A stretch of DNA of 64,000 bases, taken from the NCBI RefSeq assembly GCF_026914265.1, contig NC_069130.1:2046001-2110000 (forward strand), written 5' to 3'. A program made the position numbers and the translations under genes. Positions 58,001 to 64,000 of this stretch are shown piece after piece; the first letter of the stretch is position 1, and the number at the start of each line of letters is the position of its first letter. The notes beneath the pieces are model-generated. The model searched no databases and was not told the DNA's origin. It worked only from the letters and a program-made list of their open reading frames with translations. This DNA comes from Mya arenaria (Eukaryota; Mollusca; Bivalvia; Myida; Myidae).

Positions 58001-61000
58001 TTCCACAGGAACGGAAAACCCCACTGGCCTCAATTTCATATCTAGGCCGCAAATAGAATTAAGCTTATTGAATAAAAGTAATGAAAGGGCCCAGTTTCAA
58101 GATATTTATGAGAATTCAGTGAGTGTTTCTTATGCCAAAAATTAAATGAAAAAGCGGACATATTTTAAATAATAGCTAATAAGGTTTGTTGTAACAAAAC
58201 AGTACGGAAATGTAAGTTATTTTGAATAGCTGTTAAGTTTGATATGAAGAACAAACTAAAATTAAGGCCAATAAGACAATAAGGTACTTTTTTGAAACGA
58301 ATGGAGACAGTGTCAGTTTTCTGTTTGACGTTAAACAATGCCTATTAATGATTCCTTTATGGTGCAGACTATAAATCATTTTCTGCAATTAATCAAAAAG
58401 CTAAAACTGGCCTTTAAATTCTTCAAACTTACAGTCTTTCTGTAAATCACAACTTCCAATTATATACTAAGTGAGTGGCAAAAAAAATTAAAATGTTAAC
58501 ATGTAAATGTAAAATTCATCAACTTATCTAAGAGTAATGTTTCCAGTCAAACGATTTGTCAGAAAGTATAATCTCATCATAATAGAGAGTAACGAAATTG
58601 CAAAAAAATGACCGTGGGTACGACACACTTGTTGATGAAATGGCCTCATTGTAAACACAAGCTAATTCAAATCTTAAAAAGCAATACCAAAAATGAACTA
58701 CGTTGTTGAAATACAATCCTCTCTATATATTCACATTATGTAAATAAACTTATATTAACACGGTATGTTGTTATGTATCTTGGGTTATAGAGAACCTTTC
58801 TATTTAAGTCAGATTAAAGGAGCTTTCTATTCAGTCCTTCTATCCATCATACACCAGAGTATTTGCCGAATACATAAACAGCCATACTTATGTGAAAAAC
58901 TACAGAAACAAGTTCAGTAGCAAAAAGTTTAAACATAAACCCGGTTTAATGGTACTGGGTAAACGCCAAATACATAGAACACAAAAAAAATCACAAACAA
59001 GAAACATGGAAGAACGGCACAAAACTCCACAAACAGCACAAAATATATTTATATTTTTACATACGAAATGTGAAGTGGGTCACACAATTTCTGTCTTAAT
59101 AAATCATATCAAACAGAATCCGATATCTGAATTGTAAATACATTTGGGATGAAAAAATAAACTCATTTCGTGAAAAAGATTTAGTGGAAATGTCAACATG
59201 TACTTTAAAATTCCAGGCGCCGTAAATAACGATAGGTCATTTGAATAAAAACACAATTCCATTTCATCAGGTCACTAACATTAAAAACAAACGTATGCTA
59301 AAATGTCTTGAATCTGGATCAGTAAAATAATTTATGTTGACGCTTTCGGTATGAAAAGCAATCTATTAGAACTAACCATTATAATTACTGTTCCTATTGA
59401 TAGTATCATTTGTTTATTCAATATCGGACCTATCATGTTATCGTTGAATATATTTTAATTTAAATGTATAACCATTTATATCATATGGTCAGAAATACGT
59501 TATGTCTTTAAATTACTAAAAACATGTAAAAGTGTTATAACCTGACTCTTGTATCTTGAATCTTGTTTCTTCAATCTTTTACATAAGATATTGTATCTCG
59601 TATCTTGTATTTGATCAGTCGCTTAAGCAAAAGCAATTATTGCAATTTGTCAAGTTTATTTAGGGGAAGGGGGGGGGGGGGTCTGAACAATCGGCCCAAT
59701 ATTGTAAATAAAATGTTATTCAATTCTTAGAAAACAATACCAAGCATGAACTACGTTGTTGAAACACAATACTGTATATAATCACATGATGTAAATTAGC
59801 TCGACCTTGATCAAATCACACGGTATGTTGTTTTGAATCCTGGCTGTATTAAGTGATAGTAAATTCGCCTGATGTATATTTGATTAGTCATATGTGTTCT
59901 AGAGACAATCTAAATTTAAGTCAGATAACCGCAGTTTCTGTTTAACCATACTAGTAATCGTACACAAGAGTGATTGCCGAATACCATTCTCGTACAGCAG
60001 AGTGACGATGTTATGCGTACAGATTTATCATTATCAAACCTCTGATGAATGAGAATGACCGAATACATGAACATCAATTGATATTTTACATACGAAATGC
60101 AAATTTGGTCGAACAATGGCGTGTTAAACGATATTTTCTTTGTTTTGGTAATCGCGGTCTTATTTTGTCATGCCTGCGTTCTGATGCCACCATATGTTCA
60201 GAACATCGCATCGTACGACTAAAAATAGATACCATGGTCACACAGGAATACTCTCAGATTACAAGATAAAAATAGTATACAATCGAACCCCGTTGGCTCT
60301 AGCTTGCTTGGCTCGATGTTCTCGTCGGCTCGAACTCAAAGGACCGATTTCTTTCAACTTAAGGTAAGCATTTACGCTTGTCTCGAATTTTCCAAGGCTC
60401 GTGGCATTTTCGCCGATCCCTGTGAGTTCGAGCCAACGGGGTCAGCTATATACATATGTGCTAAATGTCCCACCTTCATCTTAACCAATGAATTTATAAT
60501 AAATCCAACCTACTAGTTTCTGTTTCCGCTGGTCAATGATATTGCTGGACACAGAGTGGACATAGTCGCATAGGCGCTGAAATTCTCGACCCTCCTTTGT
60601 GAAGTTAAAGTAAACAAAATCGAACGACTCATGGACACGCCTGCAAGAAACGGGAAACGTTTTAATGGTTTACTGAAGCGTCAATGAAATGACAAGAACA
60701 ATGCCTTCAGTCACGTGGGTGGATTCGTGAGAGTACCTGACCTATTGTTGTCTCACGTCAACTGTGATGAAGCCGGGATGTTAAGGAATGCTTGTCATGG
60801 CAATCCCCTGCTGTACATATCCTGCTAATTGCACTGATGTCACAGTAGGGGCAAATTTCCTGTGTATTTGTTTATTGGCTCAGGGCCATTTAGGTCCATT
60901 TCTATCACTTAAAGAAGGATTAAACTTGGCATTTAACACGAATATAGGTGACTATTCGAAGACGAATGCCTGACTGTTTTAATAGGCAAATCATATATAT

Positions 61001-64000
61001 ATAATATAATGTCATGTTACAATCTCCTAACCGAAGGTACAGATAATCAGCTAAGCCATACCATTTAGGGATCCTTTTTATTTCAGCTATTAGTGATATA
61101 AAAAATAATAATTTAAAAATTACTAGACAGTTCATCTCAATGAAGTTCCGTGAATGGCGTGAGGCAGCCCGTCAATTTTCGTCAGCACTTTTAGACTGTC
61201 TACAGATTCTTAATTTGCATACATTTCAAGATAACCTAAAACTAATGAAATACGGGTTTACATTGATTAAAACAGCCCTGTCTGACTGTCTTTCAAATCT
61301 TGATTAATTAAGTCCTTAGGAAGGGCATATTGCGTCAATGAAATAGATTGAAGAAGGTAAACAAATATATTGACAGTTGAAAAACTAGTTTCTAAGCCAC
61401 AGAAATGCGAGAAGAAAAAAAACAACAGTTAAGGTGCGTATCACCAGAAATTAAATGGTATCTATGGACTTCATCGAGAATAAATCGCTTTTTTCGGTCG
61501 TGAGTTTGGCTAGACATTAATGGTTCAATTGCACTAAAGGTTGGCTGATTAGCGCAATGGTAATCACACTCGCTTCCCACCTACGCGACCCGGGTTCGAT
61601 CCCCGGCCTGGGTGCATGTGAGTTTGGTTTGTGGTCACCAAGCTGGACAAGTGGGTTTGCTCCGAGTACTTTTCCCCACAACACATGTCCACATTCTCCC
61701 GTAAAATCGTGCCAACAAGAGTGATTTATATGATGTTTTAAAAACTTTTTTTCACAATCGTTTCAAAACAAATACGTTTAAACTAAAATAAATAAGAACG
61801 TCAAATTCATGTTGGGGTTAATGCCTCGAATCGGTCAACGAAGATAAATGTTTCCCGCTTTAGGCTACTAATTTTGGAGGTAACAGCCTCGAATCGGCAT
61901 CAGAGCTTGGGTTTACTCATCGAGGTTACCGTCTCGAATCGGTCAGAGAAAACAGACGTATTCGCGCGGGGGTTTACAACGTTTAATCTCACATTACAAA
62001 TACGTACAAGGACCGTTTGATCCAAAGGTCAGAGAGGCGTTGGACTGCATGCACGTATGGGTTGTTCTCTCTGAAAAATAAAATGATCAATACTATGAAC
62101 TATACAAACAAATTCAATGTTTGTAACGTTGAACATTTAACATTTTTCAAACACACTTACTTACGGTAACCAGCATAGTGTACATACCATTGAGATTATA
62201 TTGGTAAACATAATTAACAAGTAATGTAGTGATTAGTAATTTTCCCTTGTTTTAGGTAGGCATAAGAAAAACATTTTTATGGATGTTTTACTTATGCATA
62301 TATCAGGGCGGCAACAGTCACACATAGCCCTTAAAAAAAGCTCTTGATCAAATAGTATTAAGAAGATGTAAACATGCTCTCTATGTCTTCAAGGTATATT
62401 CAACATCAACATTAGTCACGAGAGTTCATACTCACGCAAAACTCCTTACTGGAGTTTTCCCCGTAATTTAAAACAGCATTAAAGGACATTTTCGAACTTA
62501 GTGCATGCGTGTTGTCATGAGAATTTGTATACACTAGAAACGAACCCAAACAAAACATATTTTACGGTGCGTGAGTTTATGTTTCTCTTCCATTACGGAC
62601 AGTTTGGATAAAGGAACGAATATTCAATTACATGTCATCGTTCGTATCTATTAATTATATTATATTTGTAACCATAGCAACTCACTTTAAATTAAAGCCT
62701 CTAAAAGCACTCAAAATAAGGTCATTGTCCTTTGTATGGAATAATTAAGTTTTTATCAATATTTAACTAAAGCCTGGGAAATAAATTCCATTTCAGAACA
62801 CACACATTTACCGCACACAAAAACCTTACACATAAAACCAAAATGATACGGGATTATCAGGCATCTTTACACATTTGTCTATGGATACCCTAAATAACAA
62901 AACAAAACTAAAACCCCGAGGCCACGAACATTCCCGATTGAATAGCACACTGTTGTCGTTATGGTTTGAACAAGGCCATTGCAAGTTATAAATATGGTAA
63001 ACGCACTAATTACACAATGAGTCCGCTAAAAACACGGTAGGTCAGCCGGAAAAGCCAATAGATTCGTCCCGGCAACAGCTAATTGACCGCTGTTATTGAT
63101 GTCATTTAGTTTGAGCCTTCGTCCAGTTAAATGGTAGGGACTGAATCCTGAACTGTTCACCTCTATGAAATTTTCACACCATTTAGACAGCAACATGATT
63201 TCAAATGTGTGTTCAAGTAGTGAAAAGCGAGCTTCTTCACAATGTCTTGTTCGTACGGTATGTATTTATGTTTGTATGAATGCATTTAAGATGCACTCTT
63301 ACTTCTAAATAAGCAGTACCACAATTAGTTAAATTGTTTTAAATTACCGAAAAGGATAAATAATTATCGAAAACAATATTTCTTTTGAAGAATACCGTGT
63401 TCAGTTTGAAAAAAGATACAAGAAAACACGGTATTCTACTTTATGAGACGAAAGTTGATCACTGTAAATCTTTTAGGACCCACCAATCAATTAATATTTG
63501 TGCATTTACAGCTATTAAATAGACGGTTACAATCTTGTTATCAATAAATAATATTTTCCAAAAATGCATTATTCATTATTGAATACACATTAAGTTGACA
63601 CCCTGCTTTGATAGGGCAATGAACATTGGTTGCAAAGCTTTGGATAAACCCGCCAGACTAGAGTTTTTAAACTAGAGTTTTAAGTTTTTCTCTATTCAAC
63701 TATGCGCTAGTTAATAATGCGCTAGTTAATAATGAAGACGGACCAGGGACCGTATTCACAAATCAACATAGGTAACATTTTCATCTTAACTGAGAACTAA
63801 CAAAAAGAATAAAATAAGTTACCAAGAAAAGTAAATCAATTGAATCAGGCCCCAAAGGCGAGCCATGTACACATACACAAATAGACAAACTAGTCAAATA
63901 TTCACGCTAGGCACCGCACTTCATGCACATACACAAATAGTTAAACTAGTCAAAGATTCACCTACCCTTGCAGCTGACAGTCTGTGCAATAGGAGAAGAC
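52071..64000 (-). CDS. Cytochrome P450, CYP4 family (CYP4F-like), C-terminal 312 residues
   Basis: Nine minus-strand exons: 64000-63966 (enters from outside), 62070-62014, 60640-60514, 55960-55825, 55326-55197, 54403-54273, 53369-53219, 52913-52848 and 52176-52071 (TGA). All phases match, giving 939 nt and 312 residues; about 200 N-terminal residues lie off the right edge. CYP4 enzymes are microsomal haem monooxygenases that omega-hydroxylate fatty acids and eicosanoids. Visible parts are [11 protein letters not shown] and [12 protein letters not shown] (C/D helices), [13 protein letters not shown], the I-helix [15 protein letters not shown] with the oxygen-activating Thr, the K-helix ExxR in CIKEALRL, and the haem loop [14 protein letters not shown] with the Cys thiolate ligand. 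The CYP4F-like label rests on similarity to remembered human CYP4F sequence. Nothing in these exons looks disabled. Confidence 0.93.
52216..52664 (+). repeat. AACAAGAGGCCCATGAGGGC repeat
   Basis: The head is AACAAGAGGCCCATGAGGGC. The tail is ACGGACGGACGGAAGATGG followed by TTGAGCTCTTCTGGCCTTTG. It lies in the last P450 intron and belongs to the same broad class as 29640-30345. Confidence 0.6.
52848..52913 (-). CDS. P450 haem-ligand exon
   Basis: This 66-nt exon encodes [20 protein letters not shown]. Its Cys is the axial thiolate of the haem iron; the preceding FSAGPR comes from exon 53369-53219, so the haem signature spans a phase 2 intron. Confidence 0.9.
54448..54762. mobile_element. Mutator-like MITE, family M (copy 5)
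   Basis: The right end GGCCGAGGTGTTCCGATT is typical; the left end is diverged (CAATCGAAGCGTCTCTGCC). The identical 11-mer TTTATCTGTAC flanks it (54437-54447 and 54763-54773). It lies about 34 bp upstream of the acceptor of P450 exon 54403-54273. Confidence 0.75.
56098..56152 (-). pseudogene. Possible relic of an N-terminal P450 exon
   Basis: The minus-strand reading [19 protein letters not shown] resembles the CYP4 segment just after the HF motif (typically ...LKPYLDVYN...). It is short, lacks a clean donor, and is not needed by the gene model. It lies in the long intron next to exon 55960-55825. Confidence 0.35.
56280..56815. repeat. Tandem-unit repeat plus SINE tail
   Basis: Units of about 120 bp are marked by TGAAGTTTGAAGTCAATAC and GGTTATGGTACCTGTG-type phrases (56285-56725). 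At 56738-56815, CTTCTACCCAGGGAACGGAC and TTGAGGGCGATTATAT resemble the tail of the SINE at 9098. Confidence 0.55.
56870..56940 (-). pseudogene. Relic P450 exon (LDIML...KDD)
   Basis: The minus-strand reading [18 protein letters not shown] parallels the live exon's [20 protein letters not shown] at 55960-55825. A stop just upstream and loss of the expected ...EVDTFLFEG end show that it is decayed. It is evidence of an exon or gene duplication in this locus. Confidence 0.65.
57061..57526. mobile_element. Full-length hairpin MITE, copy B
   Basis: It has the same ends as copy A at 22688 (CAGTGTGTGTATACC and GGTATACACACACTG) and the same internal CTACGTCAGAAGGCA / TGCCTTCCGACGTAG arms. The hexamer TGTACA flanks both sides. 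It lies in the long P450 intron beside the relic exons. Confidence 0.75.
57527..60282. other. Rest of the long P450 intron
   Basis: No exon was found on either strand. A duplicated phrase (ACTACGTTGTTGAAATACAA and ACTACGTTGTTGAAACACAA, at about 58697 and 59750, each followed by CACGGTATGTTGTT) marks an old repeat of about 1 kb. A poly-G tract lies near 59670. Confidence 0.4.
60283..60441. mobile_element. Fold-back repeat with AACCCCGTTGGCTC ends
   Basis: The left end ATCGAACCCCGTTGGCTC is mirrored by GAGTTCGAGCCAACGGGG. It sits just downstream (in gene direction) of the P450 exon at 60640-60514. Confidence 0.65.
61540..61745 (+). mobile_element. tRNA-derived SINE with a Meta-type central domain
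   Basis: The head has an A box (TTAGCGCAATGGTAA) and a perfect B box (GGGTTCGATCCCCGG), with a tRNA-Gly-like CTTCCCAC. The body contains AAGTGGGTTTGCTCCGAGTA and TCGTGCCAACAAGAGTGATT, which resemble the conserved central domain of the Meta SINE superfamily known from bivalves. The 3' end is approximate. It lies in a P450 intron. Confidence 0.75.
61815..61965. repeat. Degenerate triplicate repeat (GCCTCGAATCGG)
   Basis: Three imperfect units contain GGTTAATGCCTCGAATCGG, GGTAACAGCCTCGAATCGG and GGTTACCGTCTCGAATCGG, about 55 bp apart. Confidence 0.55.
62080..63285. other. P450 intron sequence
   Basis: Nothing supportable was seen between exon 62070-62014 and the MITE at 63286. Confidence 0.3.
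63286..63605. mobile_element. TTAA MITE, family T (copy 4, inverted)
   Basis: It begins at TTAA (63286-63289) with TTAAGATGCACTCTTACTTC, the inverse of copy 1's right end, and continues through AATACCGTGTT and GATCACTGTAAATC. The other end is diverged near 63605. Confidence 0.6.

Noticed and set aside
61541-61615. Functional tRNA-Gly gene
   Set aside because: A and B boxes are good, but acceptor and anticodon stems do not pair and a SINE body follows.

Overview
The window is animal genomic DNA, most likely from a bivalve mollusc (heterodont clam type). The signs are AT-rich sequence, genes split by GT-AG introns, long introns packed with short fold-back transposons and tRNA-derived SINEs, and interspersed families that I associate with bivalve genomes (units opening with AGCTCGACTATTCGAA, tandem blocks ending in GGACGGACGG, a SINE with a Meta-type central domain). 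No bacterial-type operon, CRISPR array or rRNA gene is visible.

Layout. (1) 1-5800 (+): the last six coding exons of a type I membrane protein with an extracellular, possibly immunoglobulin-like region; its 5' part lies outside the window. (2) 5.8-14.1 kb: non-coding and rich in repeats. (3) 14197-24114 (+): a complete 12-exon gene for the 26S proteasome ATPase Rpt1/PSMC2, 433 codons, with every exon phase compatible. (4) 27072-37325 (+): a four-exon gene for a 233-residue Ly6/uPAR-like GPI-anchor candidate. It has ten ectodomain cysteines, a Gln/Tyr/Pro/Asn repeat insert and large transposon-filled introns, one of which holds a LINE reverse-transcriptase fragment on the other strand. (5) 37.3-45.5 kb: non-coding, with minisatellites, a hAT-like element and old tandem repeats. 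(6) 45563-49939 (+): a three-exon gene for a small secreted cysteine-rich peptide of 103 residues that I do not recognise. (7) 52071-64000 (-): the last nine exons of a CYP4-family cytochrome P450, including the I helix, ExxR and haem-binding motifs; the N-terminal part lies beyond the right edge. One long intron of this gene holds what look like relics of further P450 exons.

The genes do not form a pathway. One is a housekeeping proteasome gene, and the others are receptor-like, secreted or metabolic genes of the kind that expand in molluscs.

The most informative non-genic content is the transposon record. A fold-back MITE family has five copies, three of them with 9-bp target duplications (Mutator-like). 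A TTAA-targeting MITE is nested inside another MITE, and the empty site can be read from sister copies. A second nested pair lies in a PSMC2 intron. One TTAA element carries a tRNA-like sequence. All exon coordinates were derived by hand from splice-site and phase reasoning; no search or alignment was run.
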